Made by a program: the position numbers and the translations under genes
Part shown: one piece after another, positions 24,980 to 34,021 of the stretch
Layout: each line of letters starts with the position of its first letter
Numbering within the stretch: position 1 is the first letter of the stretch
Assembly (NCBI GenBank): GCA_028278325.1
Contig: JANQEO010000132.1
Location: forward strand, 1 to 49,609
Reading direction: 5' to 3'
Length of the DNA: 49,609 bases
Origin: Candidatus Binatia bacterium
GTDB taxonomy: Bacteria > Desulfobacterota > Binatia > UBA1149 > JAJCZL01
The notes under the pieces: model-generated
The model's input: the letters and a program-made list of their open reading frames with translations, nothing else
The model's database searches: none
Told to the model about the DNA's origin: nothing

Positions 24980-27544
24980 CTAAATGCTCACCTTCTGATT
25001 CAGTTGCTCGGAAAGCTCCTGCCTCTCCACGAGCTCGTGCGCAAGTTGCTTCCTTCGCGAGCGCGCCATCTGCCAGACAAGCTCGCTCAAATCCTCGCCG
25101 GCAGTGATCGTGTCGGCATAGGCACGTGTCATGTGGCTCGCCCGGGAGAACTGAACCAACGAAGTCTCTCGGTTCTGTAACCAGCCACCGAGCAGTATGA
25201 ACGCGCGCTCAACGGTCCTCGCCTGAGCCTTGTGCACCGTTGACGCGTAGCCAAGACTCACTCCCGCTTCATCAGTGAGCCAGAGTGTCGCTCGAATCGG
25301 CCTGAGACGGCCCAGATGCTTGTGCATCCGGACGAGGCGAACGGTGAGGGAGCCCGGACCGCGGAGGAAGCCAGCCGGGGTCACTGCCTCGACGGTCGCG
25401 AAATCGCCGTTGTAGATACCGGCAGAATGGACGTTCTTCGTAAAGAGAAGGCGGTCCTTGACACAGAACCGTGCGTCGCCATGCTTCACTGAACGCTTCG
25501 TGGAAACCTCGCCTGCTTCGATTCTTGCTGCCTGCGCGAGGTCGTTCATGTACTGGGCCTCCTCGTTCGTTCCAACGATGATGAGCGCTTCTTCAAGGGC
25601 TGGAGGCCGATGCTGCATCCAATCGCGGATAAGCTCCCGCATGCTCGACTCCGGAGTCTCCGACACATGGAGACATCCCGCGGCAGCGTACTGTGAGAGC
25701 GCGCTCATGGAATCGCCTTCGGCAAACTGTCGGATGGCTCTCCGCATCCATGCCGAGCCCTGGCGTTTGATGTCGACAAGCTCCACAGGCTTGAAGAGTT
25801 TCTGCAGATAGGCGAACGGACTGCCTGCCTCGACTGGAGGTAATTGCCGCTCGTCGCCAACAAGGACCAGTTTCGCGCCAGCTCTCTTCGCCGCCCGAAG
25901 CAAGTGCGTCATCTGGCGAGTGGCAACTGTGCCGGCCTCATCAACGAGAATCACCGTCTTGCCGCGACCCAACTTCTCGATGGGCCAGGTCTTCTTCTTC
26001 AGAGCCGCACGACCAAGCTGCCGGCCATGGTGCTTGACCTGGTCAGTCACGGACCTGCTGAGCACCGGTGTAAGACGCGCGAGTGTCATGCCCGGCACGC
26101 CGGTCACATCACACAACTCTCGTACGGCGCGCCCTGAAACAGCCGTACCAACGACGGTGAAGCCGGCCTTCGCCCAGGCTGCCACCGCGGCCTCCAGTAC
26201 GCGGGTCTTTCCCGTCCCCGGAAGACCTGCAAGGCACTGCACGGCGAGGGGACTGGTCGTCAGCGCTTGTAGGGCCCGGAGCTGCTCCCCGTCGAGGAGT
26301 GGACGCGCTCTCGCGATCCGCTCCACCGCCTTGGCGCGGACCGCCGGCCCGCTGGCGTGTTGAAGGTCAGCTGCCAAACGAAGGAGCTTCTCCTCATTCT
26401 TCCAGATGGCGGGGGTGGTGTACTGAGGAGCACCTTCTGGTGCGGGAAGTGGAACGATGTGCTTGTCATCGCCCAAGTAACTTCCGACCAAGGCCGTCAG
26501 CGGTTCAATCGGCGCACCGATGGCACAAACCGACTCGGCGACACGCCGGATCAAGTAGTGGCGTCCGAAGTGGCTTTCGTGCTCCGTGATCTTCTCTGTG
26601 GCCAACGGGATGGCACGGTTGACAGCGTCTCCAATCGTACGACTCGGAAGCGGCTCTGCTCTGTTTCGAAGACCAAAGACCTGCACTCGCAAGATGCCTG
26701 CTTGAGCCGCAGTCTCTATCCAGCCTTGTCGCAAGTCGACGATGGGAACATCTTCCACTAGCTCCGGGCGGGTGAGCCTGGAAGCACGTTCTTTGGCACG
26801 GGCTGTGGCAGCACCATGCACCACAATCGTGCGATCGATCTCTTCAGCCCGCCGAGAGAAGAGCTTGACCGCCTCCTGTGAGATTCCGTCGATCTCCCAC
26901 CACGTACGCTCAGGACGAAGCCTGTAACCTAGGTTCTCCGTGAGGAGGAAACCGAGCTCGGTTAGGAAGAGGGCGCGCGCCGCAGAGAAGGAGCGATACA
27001 AGTCCTCACTCCGGATCGTCCGAAAGCTCCCGTCCTCGCACAGCCCCGCATTGAAAACAACGCAGTGAAGGTGCAGGTGTGGCTGAAGCGCTCTCGAGGT
27101 CTGATGCGGCACGACCGCCGCCACAAGTTTGGCGGGCTCGAGACGCTCGCCGCCTGCTCCACGACGAGCGAATACTGCGCCGCGCTCTAGGAACGTCGTG
27201 AGTGTTGACGAAAGAGCCTTGAGGCGGCAGTCGTCGATTGCCTCCCGGGTTTCCACGTCACCCAGTGCATGAGCGATAGAAAGAGTCTTTGGCACCGTGT
27301 ACACCGTGTCCCAGGCGCCTTGGTGCCTGCGCCCAGCTTGGACCTGGACCAAGAACTGGCGACCGTGAGGGTAGAGCCCAGCCATGAGGTTGTTGAATGG
27401 CTCTTGACGAACGCGACCTTCCAGACCAAGTGCGGTGGCTCCAGCCCCGCACCAGTAGCCGACGAACTCCTGCCCCAGCATCCTGGATTCGTGAGCCAGG
27501 TAGTCGTGGTAGTCGCCGCCCGATCGAAGTGGCGCGATGCTCAT
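24980..27544 (-). CDS. Second MobF relaxase-helicase
   Basis: At 854 residues it has the TrwC layout: tyrosines at 12 and 15, an N-terminal AWDTVYTVPKTLSIAHAL segment (~77-94), the metal-binding HLHLH (H156, H158, H160), then a SF1 helicase with Walker A GLPGTGKT, Walker B VILVDEAGTV, VGDERQLPPVEAG, and a late GYASTVHKAQ motif. It is clearly different in sequence from the left relaxase, so the two are not a recent duplication. Its ATG overlaps the accessory gene stop by 4 bp (ATGA). Both relaxases appear intact, which is unusual for one element. Confidence 0.92.
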   Translation of the reverse strand: MSIAPLRSGGDYHDYLAHESRMLGQEFVGYWCGAGATALGLEGRVRQEPFNNLMAGLYPHGRQFLVQVQAGRRHQGAWDTVYTVPKTLSIAHALGDVETREAIDDCRLKALSSTLTTFLERGAVFARRGAGGERLEPAKLVAAVVPHQTSRALQPHLHLHCVVFNAGLCEDGSFRTIRSEDLYRSFSAARALFLTELGFLLTENLGYRLRPERTWWEIDGISQEAVKLFSRRAEEIDRTIVVHGAATARAKERASRLTRPELVEDVPIVDLRQGWIETAAQAGILRVQVFGLRNRAEPLPSRTIGDAVNRAIPLATEKITEHESHFGRHYLIRRVAESVCAIGAPIEPLTALVGSYLGDDKHIVPLPAPEGAPQYTTPAIWKNEEKLLRLAADLQHASGPAVRAKAVERIARARPLLDGEQLRALQALTTSPLAVQCLAGLPGTGKTRVLEAAVAAWAKAGFTVVGTAVSGRAVRELCDVTGVPGMTLARLTPVLSRSVTDQVKHHGRQLGRAALKKKTWPIEKLGRGKTVILVDEAGTVATRQMTHLLRAAKRAGAKLVLVGDERQLPPVEAGSPFAYLQKLFKPVELVDIKRQGSAWMRRAIRQFAEGDSMSALSQYAAAGCLHVSETPESSMRELIRDWMQHRPPALEEALIIVGTNEEAQYMNDLAQAARIEAGEVSTKRSVKHGDARFCVKDRLLFTKNVHSAGIYNGDFATVEAVTPAGFLRGPGSLTVRLVRMHKHLGRLRPIRATLWLTDEAGVSLGYASTVHKAQARTVERAFILLGGWLQNRETSLVQFSRASHMTRAYADTITAGEDLSELVWQMARSRRKQLAHELVERQELSEQLNQKVSI

Positions 27545-27888
27545 GACGGAACCTGCGTAATGCGGCGGCGCATGCGTGCGGACACGAATTCTCGGACCGC
27601 CTCGGGGGTCACCTTCGACGATGAGAAGTTCAGGAGCGACATCTCAAGCGTTAGCGCCACGTCTTCTCTAAGGGCATTTACCTGATCAGCGAGTCGCGCT
27701 TGAAGCGATTCCAAGAGGTGGACCACTTCCAGGTGGTGCTCATCACGAAGCGCCGCCGCGACAAGCTGGGCAGCCAGCTCGCCAGGACTCATGCCGTGAG
27801 CCTCGGAGAGTTTCGATAACTTGGCGTCGAGGACGGAGCTGAGCCGGAAACTCACCGGGTCTGCCTTTCGACGTGTTGTGGATTTCAT
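27541..27888 (-). CDS. RHH-type relaxosome accessory protein
   Basis: A 115-residue protein with a ribbon-helix-helix start: strand DPVSFRLS, helix VLDAKLSKLSEAHG, then MSPGELAAQLVAAALRD. A long helix (LLESLQARLADQVNALREDVALTLEM) follows, likely coiled coil. It has the same plan as the 98-residue protein before the left relaxase, although the sequences differ. Its stop overlaps the relaxase start by 4 bp, and its upstream stretch contains a perfect hairpin suited to an oriT. It probably binds oriT like TrwA of R388. Confidence 0.72.
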   Translation of the reverse strand: MKSTTRRKADPVSFRLSSVLDAKLSKLSEAHGMSPGELAAQLVAAALRDEHHLEVVHLLESLQARLADQVNALREDVALTLEMSLLNFSSSKVTPEAVREFVSARMRRRITQVPS

Positions 27889-28024
27889 GATCGTGGAAGC
27901 TCAAGCGGAGGTTGCGATTGGATTGGATGGACTCTATGCACCCTGCCTTTCACGCGATAGGCGAGCGTCCACAACTGAGCGCTCCAAAGCAGGTTGGAGC
28001 GTATACAGGCGGTAGACAGGAACA
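27889..28024 (-). promoter_or_regulatory. Candidate oriT of the right module
   Basis: The 136-bp gap between the coupling-protein stop and the accessory gene holds a perfect 8-bp inverted repeat CGCTCCAA (27980-27987) / TTGGAGCG (27994-28001) with a 6-base loop. GTATACA follows directly at 28001-28007, and the same GTATACA occurs in the left module's candidate oriT (3216-3222). Location and hairpin fit an origin of transfer; no nick site can be named. Confidence 0.4.
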
Positions 28025-29971
28025 TCACTGACCGATTGGCAACACGAGGCCTTCCCCGCCCGGTTCATCATGCGTTCGCTGAGGGGGCACGTCGCGGAGA
28101 TTCAGGCGCACCCGGTCTTGCTGTGTCCAGTGTCGCGGGGATTGAAGCTCAGAGGGCATCTGCTCGAGAGCGACTGTGACCTTCCTTGGGACATGCTTCA
28201 TGATGAAGTCCCAGGGGATGTTCCCTGCCCATGGGCCCAACGCTGGCGTGTAGAACACGCCCGTCATCCCAGTGGATGGCCCCGTCGGGGGAATGCTCAA
28301 GAAGTCTTGACGGAGTGCCGCAGGTCGCTCCTTCAGACTCGAGGAACCTCCATAGGAGCTTCGCATAGGTCCGAAATGGCTCTGGCTCCAGTTCGAAACC
28401 GTCTCCCAGTATTCGAACTTGCCAAGGAACCCATCCGCCACCCACTCGGTGCTCTGGGGGTCCCTTAGGCCAAGGAAGGCAAGATTGGCAGTCTCGGCGA
28501 GAATCGCGTCGGTGCCGGACTTCTCGTAGATGCTGTTCAAGCCAGCGATTGACTGGCTACCCAACACGGCGTAGCCGCGCTTCGAACGCGCCTTTGTCAG
28601 GAATGCAGGGAGCGCGTCAAGTTCCCGCGCGGAGGCCAGCTCATCGATGAACACCCACGTCTCCCTTTCCGGGTTCTCTGGCTGGGATAGGACAAGCTCG
28701 ACAGCTCTCCGGAAAAGGGCCTGGTTGAGCGGCCGAAGAACCTCTGAACGCGCATCGTCAGTGCCAAGCACGATGACGTAAGGCTCTTCGCTCTCGATCC
28801 ACTGGGTGAGGCTCATGCAGGCATCACCGAGTGCTGCCCAGAGCGGGCCGACGGACGCGAAACGGGACAGCTCGGTGCGAATGGTCGCAAGAATGCATCC
28901 GACAGTTTCTTCCGACCTCTGGTCAAGGTAGAGCTCAGCGACTCGAGCTCCCTGCTCGGTCTGCGCGAGCACCTCCCTCATCTGAGTGAGGCCAGAGGTA
29001 CCTTCGATGATGTCGTTGAAGATCCAGCGGCCGGGTGCGTTGACCGTGTAGGTCTTGATGATGGAGGCAAGCAAGTCGCGCGCGGCCAACGTAAAAAACG
29101 GGTTCGACTGGTAAGCGCCCTGGGCTTCAGAGATGAGAATGGCAGCAAGCTGCTCTGCATCGACAAGCGTTTCGATGTCTGCAGCCAGATCCCAGGAGCG
29201 CGAGAACTCGCTTCTAACGAAAGGCTGAAAGTGAACGATCCGGTTCCTCGGAATGCCGCTTCCAAGCAGCGATGCGATGGCATCGCCGTTGCCTTTGGCT
29301 TCAAACACCAACGCTCGGCTACGCAGCTGACCCTTTGGAGCAAGCGCAGCGCGCGCGACCATGTCAATGGTCAGGGTCTTGCCCATCCCAGTAGCTCCGA
29401 GCACGAAGGAGTGAGGAGCCAGGTGGCCTCGCTTGCGGTCCAAGAGAAGACCGCCCCAGGGAACGAGGTCCGGCGCCCTTCTCCGGTTGAACTGCCGCGC
29501 AAGGCGCGACAGAGCTTGAACCGTCCGACCCCGAAGCGGCTCGCCACAGTCCTTGACGATGTCCCCCGAGGGCGTTGACCTTCGACCGAGTAGGAGCCGG
29601 ACTACCCCCAAGACGCACACGCTCCAGAGTGCGGCGTTCCTTCCCGCAGCCCACGTGTTCTCCCAGTCGATTCCGTGATAGAGAACGTGGGCAAGGGCTG
29701 TGCAGGAACCAAAGAAGAACGTATCGACGGCCACAGACGCGCCAAGGCCTCGCAAGAGTGCTCCGCAGCCTTCTTCCCTCCCACACGCGACTCGATCGGG
29801 GAGCCCAAGAAGGACGGCAGCTACGGGCCATGCCGCGAAGTACAAGAGCGGCAGGTCGGGCGGGATGAGGCCCGAGGCCTTTGCAGTAGTCCCGCCCACG
29901 AGCATTAGCAGCGAAGCAAGGAGACGAAGGACGCCGCAACCAACCGCGGTGAAGAGACTGCTCATGATCAC
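28025..29971 (-). CDS. Type IV coupling protein (VirD4/TraD-like)
   Basis: The 648-residue protein has several N-terminal membrane segments in its first ~130 residues, Walker A GATGMGKT near residue 195, and Walker B WVFIDEL near 445, followed by FLTKARSKRGYAVLGSQ. The C-terminal ~130 residues are polar. The start is GTG at 29971 (ATG at 29965 also possible), overlapping the HEAT gene by 4 bp. It stands directly upstream of the accessory protein and relaxase in the same direction. It resembles the shorter coupling protein in the left module, with an extra membrane-anchoring N-terminus that the left copy lacks. Confidence 0.92.
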   Translation of the reverse strand: MIMSSLFTAVGCGVLRLLASLLMLVGGTTAKASGLIPPDLPLLYFAAWPVAAVLLGLPDRVACGREEGCGALLRGLGASVAVDTFFFGSCTALAHVLYHGIDWENTWAAGRNAALWSVCVLGVVRLLLGRRSTPSGDIVKDCGEPLRGRTVQALSRLARQFNRRRAPDLVPWGGLLLDRKRGHLAPHSFVLGATGMGKTLTIDMVARAALAPKGQLRSRALVFEAKGNGDAIASLLGSGIPRNRIVHFQPFVRSEFSRSWDLAADIETLVDAEQLAAILISEAQGAYQSNPFFTLAARDLLASIIKTYTVNAPGRWIFNDIIEGTSGLTQMREVLAQTEQGARVAELYLDQRSEETVGCILATIRTELSRFASVGPLWAALGDACMSLTQWIESEEPYVIVLGTDDARSEVLRPLNQALFRRAVELVLSQPENPERETWVFIDELASARELDALPAFLTKARSKRGYAVLGSQSIAGLNSIYEKSGTDAILAETANLAFLGLRDPQSTEWVADGFLGKFEYWETVSNWSQSHFGPMRSSYGGSSSLKERPAALRQDFLSIPPTGPSTGMTGVFYTPALGPWAGNIPWDFIMKHVPRKVTVALEQMPSELQSPRHWTQQDRVRLNLRDVPPQRTHDEPGGEGLVLPIGQ

Positions 29972-31950
29972 TTGCCCCCCTCGGACAAGAGACTAGCCTC
30001 GAGTTGCTTCAAGCCTTCAAGCTCCGCGTTCAGCTGCTGGTAGGCAGGTTGCCCTTGAGGTGCGGCACGAAGCCGAGACTCTGCGGCGATGAGTGTTCCC
30101 CTCAAGAGCTCGTGCCCAAGAGCTTGGTGGGCATCGATCAATCGGCGCAAGACACTCCTCGTTCCGGGGTAGACGAAAGCGTCCCTGCGCTTGAAGAGCA
30201 GACGAAGTGCACTCTTTCCATATCCCACGAGCAGGTCGTCCAGCGCGCTGAAATAGGCGCGCTCCAGCGAGGTGATTCGGCGTCTATCTGGGGCGGTAGG
30301 ATCTCGCACTGGAGATGCGTAGAAGGACAGCCACCAATGGACTCTCCAGTCGAATTGATGGGAGTCGAGGTCAATAGCCGCTCGTGATCCATGGGTTGCC
30401 AAGAGTCGAATGAGCTCGACTGAAAACTCAGCCTCGGCAATGTCCGCGATGCGCCCGCGCGCATCCAAGCTTGGCACCCTCCAGAGACGAGTTTCCGCGC
30501 CAAGTCCCTTTGCAAGCTCTACGGTCAACTCTGGGAAGACGCGCGTCAGTCCGTTAATGGCCACGAGTGCTTGCACGTGAGCCGGCGTGACTTTCATTGT
30601 GAGCATGCGCTCAGTTCTCACGATCAGCGAGCGTTTGCTCGCGTGCCGGTCAACGCCGCCGCCAAGAGTGAGAACCCTGCGGACCGAAGCGATCGCACGG
30701 GCCGCATCCTCGGAGGTCTTCCAGAGGCCGGGACTGGACAGCGCCCTAACTGCAGGGAAAAGGCGCAAGGCGGCGCCTTTGTAGCGCTCCTCGTACTTGT
30801 CCATGCCGTGGGGTTTGCGGCCGTAGAGGTGGGAGTCGACTTCGCCGTATCGTGGCTGCCAATCCTTGTCGAACCAGTCCCGAAGCTCCTGGTCGACGCC
30901 CGTGATGTACTCCGTTAGGAGCGCAAGCCCGGGAGCTTCGAGGAATGAGGCGGCCTGGCAAGCCTCCGCGAGAAGCTCATCCTCACCTCGCCTGGGGTCT
31001 TGGAAGGCCGGCTTGATGGCTTCAAGAGCCAAGGCGCTGCCCGGGTCAACGGATGCGAGTGCCTTGGCTGCCCGACAACGCGTCAGCGGGTCGAGATCCT
31101 GCAGAGCTTCTTCTAGGAGGCCCTTAGCGGCCCGCGCTCCAGGACCGACTGCGGCAAGCGCATCGAAGAGCTCCCGGCTGTACTCTTGCTTCAGCAGCCG
31201 CACCATGGAAGCGACCGCGCCGCTCCCGTGGGGTCCAAGCCGGTTGAGCAAGAGCAAGGCACCGGGCCGCAGACGCGGATCTTCAACGGCAACGCGCCCG
31301 ATCTCAGCCGCGCCCTTTCCCACTTCACCGGGCTCGGTTGACACGACCTTGAAAAGGCCCGCCAACGCGACGGCTCTGAGCCTCCGGTCCGCGATGGCCG
31401 TTACAAGCACCCGCGCCGCCTCCCCTCCCCCTATCTCAGGCAGGACCTGTAGGACCTGAGGGGCCACAGCTTGCGAGACTCTCGGCCAGGATTCGGGCCC
31501 CCGAACCAGATAGCCGACTTCATCGATGAGACCGCCGAGAAGGCCAGAGCTAGGGCTGCTGGGATCCCTCCGGCGACGACGCTTGCTCTCTACCACACGA
31601 CACAGGGCCGGGAGAGAGTGTTGCGCGTTTGAGACCAGTAGCGCCTGAGCTCTTTGCCGAACCGACTCACTGCGGTCTTGTAGGGCGACGATGACGGCAG
31701 CGACAACCACCCGATGCTCGAGCCCCACCGCGCGCATTGCGTCGAGCGCGACGAGCCGTTCCGATTCCGAGCGGGAGGAAGCAAGCCCCTGCATCCACGC
31801 GTAGACCGTCTTGCCGCGGTATCGGCGAATCCCGGCCAACGCATCGGAGTCAGGTTGAAGCGTGAGCTTCTGAGCCTCCTGCTCCTCTTGCGGGACTTGT
31901 GCGGGACAGACAGTGGCTCCAAGCAGGACAATCACGATGACTCTGATCAT
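29968..31950 (-). CDS. Secreted HEAT-repeat protein in the mobilisation operon
   Basis: The 660-residue protein starts with a Sec signal (MIRVIVIVLLGATVCPAQ, cleavage around residue 18) and then shows HEAT/PBS-type repeats: repeated ...ALDAMRAV..., ...VAAVIVALQDRSESVRQRAQALL..., ...LQDLDPLTRCRAAKALASVDP... across roughly residues 40-350. The later half is polar and unclassified. Such proteins are scaffolds for protein binding outside the cytoplasm. Its ATG overlaps the upstream gene's stop and its own stop overlaps the coupling protein, so it is locked into a transfer operon, which is unusual. It may be part of an exported transfer or cell-contact apparatus; that is inference. Confidence 0.8.
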   Translation of the reverse strand: MIRVIVIVLLGATVCPAQVPQEEQEAQKLTLQPDSDALAGIRRYRGKTVYAWMQGLASSRSESERLVALDAMRAVGLEHRVVVAAVIVALQDRSESVRQRAQALLVSNAQHSLPALCRVVESKRRRRRDPSSPSSGLLGGLIDEVGYLVRGPESWPRVSQAVAPQVLQVLPEIGGGEAARVLVTAIADRRLRAVALAGLFKVVSTEPGEVGKGAAEIGRVAVEDPRLRPGALLLLNRLGPHGSGAVASMVRLLKQEYSRELFDALAAVGPGARAAKGLLEEALQDLDPLTRCRAAKALASVDPGSALALEAIKPAFQDPRRGEDELLAEACQAASFLEAPGLALLTEYITGVDQELRDWFDKDWQPRYGEVDSHLYGRKPHGMDKYEERYKGAALRLFPAVRALSSPGLWKTSEDAARAIASVRRVLTLGGGVDRHASKRSLIVRTERMLTMKVTPAHVQALVAINGLTRVFPELTVELAKGLGAETRLWRVPSLDARGRIADIAEAEFSVELIRLLATHGSRAAIDLDSHQFDWRVHWWLSFYASPVRDPTAPDRRRITSLERAYFSALDDLLVGYGKSALRLLFKRRDAFVYPGTRSVLRRLIDAHQALGHELLRGTLIAAESRLRAAPQGQPAYQQLNAELEGLKQLEASLLSEGGK

Positions 31951-32495
31951 CTCCAGTCTCCTTTCTTGAGGTTCAGCTCCTCGCCACCCACGAGCTCCAC
32001 TGTGCTCAGTTGCACCTCAAGGTGGAGTGCGTGTAGTTCGTGAGATTCGACAAGAGCAAGAGCAGCGTTCGGTAGCTTCACGGTGGTCTGGAAGGACCCG
32101 TTGACAGACAGGACCGGAAGCGAACTCGAAGGTTTGCCGATGGTGAACGGCAGGCGAACATCGACCTCGGAGCTCTTCTGGCAGCACGGCAACGGACAGC
32201 GCGCCCGGTTGCAGCTCAGCAAGAAATATCCCGCGACATAACTTGCAGCGCGCTCGAAGCGTCCAGCGCCAAGCACGACATCGACGGTCTTGTTCTCAAC
32301 GTCCTTCCCAACGAGCTCGACAACGAGCAACGGAGAGGGCTTGCGGGAGGAGAGAGCGAACAGCCCGAGGAGCACCGCCACAAGGAGCAGGATTCCTAGG
32401 CAGCCAAGGTTCCGGGACGGTGAGCGTTTGTCCCGCGCGGTGACCCCCTTCGGGCCGCTATCGACGATGGTCCCGAACACCTCCCAAGACGGCAT
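31947..32495 (-). CDS. Single-pass membrane protein with Cys cluster
   Basis: 182 residues. A basic N-terminal segment (residues ~18-30) precedes one membrane helix, GCLGILLLVAVLLGLFALSS (31-50). The outside portion contains a Cys-rich C-x4-C-x3-CC stretch (SCNRARCPLPCCQ, around residue 95), which suggests disulphides or metal. The rest reads as alternating strands (VNGSFQTTVKLPNAALALV). I recognise no family. It abuts ParB (TAG-ATG junction at its start) and overlaps the HEAT gene by 4 bp, so it belongs to the same operon and may partner the HEAT protein at the envelope. Confidence 0.6.
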   Translation of the reverse strand: MPSWEVFGTIVDSGPKGVTARDKRSPSRNLGCLGILLLVAVLLGLFALSSRKPSPLLVVELVGKDVENKTVDVVLGAGRFERAASYVAGYFLLSCNRARCPLPCCQKSSEVDVRLPFTIGKPSSSLPVLSVNGSFQTTVKLPNAALALVESHELHALHLEVQLSTVELVGGEELNLKKGDWR

Positions 32496-33413
32496 CTACA
32501 CCCCCTCCTCCGCTGGGAGCGCTCGTCCGGGGACGGATGCGCTCGGCTTGCCTGGGTTGTCGGCGGCCTGCGAAGGGGCCCTCCTTGCGGGCTTGCCGTC
32601 CTTGGCCGTCGCCGCCTCGATTGCCTTCAGGAATCGCGCGGATTGCAGGGCACTTCGAAGAGTGCTGAGCGGTGGCGACTCGGCGCCTTCGGTCGACGCG
32701 ATGAACTTCGTTGTCGCACGCTTCAAAGAAAGAGCGGCTCGCCTTTGGGCATTTACGGCCTCATTTGAGACTGTTTCCTTCTTGTTCGAGTCAGGGGATT
32801 GCGGGTCCTTCAGCCACCGGCAGATGGTTGCGCGAGACTTGCCAGTAAGCTGGACCAGAGCCGGGATGAGAGCCTTCTCGTTCGCGGCCGGGCGCCCCGC
32901 CAGCGTGCGGTAACCTGCTTTGCGTAGCCCCTCCGCGTAGGCAAGAAGGTCCTCGCGCGTGAAATCAGCTCTGTTCTCGTTCTCGACAAGCTGCGCGACC
33001 TCAGCGCGATGAGGTTCTTGTTCGGCGCTGAAAGCAAGGCGAACCACCGGCACTTTGACCGGAGCCTTGCCTTCAACTCGGTTGAGTCCTTCCGTGACCG
33101 CATCGTTTGCGGAGTCTCGACCGAACAATTCGCACCACACTCCGATTCTGGCAGTCCCAGGCGGAGCCGCGAAGAGTAGGAGAGCGGCAAGACGGTGCGC
33201 ACCGGCGACAACACGGTTCTGCTTGTCGATGGTGAGAGCCTGCAGCAAGCCAACCAGACCGATTGAGGTCAACAGGGCGAGCACTCGGTTAGGGTTGAGC
33301 TGACGGATTCGCTCCGACTGCGGTGGAAGGCATAGCTTTCTCAAAGGGACGTGCTCAGGCGTTCCACCGGCCGGGTTGAACGAGAACACATCGTGCGAGT
33401 TGTCGTCGGTCAT
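32496..33413 (-). CDS. ParB/KorB-like nuclease-fold DNA-binding protein
   Basis: A 305-residue ParB-type protein. The N-terminal ParB/Sulfiredoxin domain has VPLRKLCLP, then NRVVAGAHRLAALLL with the GxHR CTP-binding motif at residues 71-74, and VENENRADFTREDLLAYAEGL (~145-165). A helix-turn-helix follows, LTGKSRATICRWLKD (~205-220). Family members bind parS-like sites, or in KorB act as transcription repressors in plasmids. The encoded ParA is 2.9 kb upstream and has a separate RHH partner, so this ParB may be a regulator more than a partition protein. The start ATG has GGAAG upstream. Confidence 0.88.
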   Translation of the reverse strand: MTDDNSHDVFSFNPAGGTPEHVPLRKLCLPPQSERIRQLNPNRVLALLTSIGLVGLLQALTIDKQNRVVAGAHRLAALLLFAAPPGTARIGVWCELFGRDSANDAVTEGLNRVEGKAPVKVPVVRLAFSAEQEPHRAEVAQLVENENRADFTREDLLAYAEGLRKAGYRTLAGRPAANEKALIPALVQLTGKSRATICRWLKDPQSPDSNKKETVSNEAVNAQRRAALSLKRATTKFIASTEGAESPPLSTLRSALQSARFLKAIEAATAKDGKPARRAPSQAADNPGKPSASVPGRALPAEEGV

Positions 33414-33506
33414 TGGACTTCCAAGAACGAGTGACTAGGGGCAACCGACTCGGGACGTATCTCGCCAGACATCGGCTGTCCACAAGAAGAGCATCCGTTG
33501 AGACGG

Positions 33507-33935
33507 TCAACTCACGACGGAATCGAGCACGTGCCGGTGCAACGCGTCTTCCGCGTGTTCCGCGAATCGCTTCTTGTTGGGTTTCTTCGCGCGTGATTTC
33601 GATGATGACGCTTGGGTTCCGCCCTTGCTTTCGCGGTCGTCATCGTCGTCCTCACCGTCTCCTTCACTACCGCAACGGTCGCACTCGCGGCGACAACGGC
33701 AGCTGCGAGATCTGAGCACTCTGATCGTCTCGGAGAAGGCTGCAAGCAACCCGACAATGAGCAAGCGAACCGTCAACGGAAGGACGGGAAACGAGAAGGC
33801 AAGCGCCGCTGCCGTTGAGAAGACCGCACTGACCGTCTCTGCCGCGTAGTTCGTCAAGAGACGATTGACGGCCAACTTGGTCAGAAACCAGACGACAAGT
33901 GCAAGGAGCGCTGCGAAGAAACCGAGGAGCATCAT
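33507..33935 (-). CDS. Small membrane protein with Cys and acidic tail
   Basis: 142 residues. Two or three hydrophobic segments (FFAALLALVVWFLTKLAV at ~6-23; VSAVFSTAAALAFSFPVLPLTVRLLIVGLLA at ~36-66) precede a Cys-rich stretch (SRSCRCRRECDRC) and an acidic run (GEDDDDD), then a basic, lysine-rich C-terminus. I recognise no family. Its ATG overlaps the stop of the 29-residue gene before it, so it is part of the operon. There is a 93-bp gap before ParB. Confidence 0.55.
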   Translation of the reverse strand: MMLLGFFAALLALVVWFLTKLAVNRLLTNYAAETVSAVFSTAAALAFSFPVLPLTVRLLIVGLLAAFSETIRVLRSRSCRCRRECDRCGSEGDGEDDDDDRESKGGTQASSSKSRAKKPNKKRFAEHAEDALHRHVLDSVVS

Positions 33936-34021
33936 GACGCATCACCTGGTGAGTTGTTCTTGTAGACGGCCTGGGTCCCTGCCTTGACGGGTAGCCCGGC
34001 GAGGTTCCTCAACTGGCTCAT
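33932..34021 (-). CDS. 29-residue micro-ORF with 4-bp overlaps at both ends
   Basis: Read by hand because it is too short for routine calling. The ATG at 34019-34021 overlaps the stop of the winged-helix gene (ATGA), and its own TGA overlaps the start of the membrane-protein gene (ATGA). The peptide begins MSQLRNLAGLPVKAGTQAVY and ends SPGDAS. Neat coupling on both sides argues that it is translated. No function is recognised; it might be a regulator or partner of the winged-helix protein. Confidence 0.55.
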   Translation of the reverse strand: MSQLRNLAGLPVKAGTQAVYKNNSPGDAS

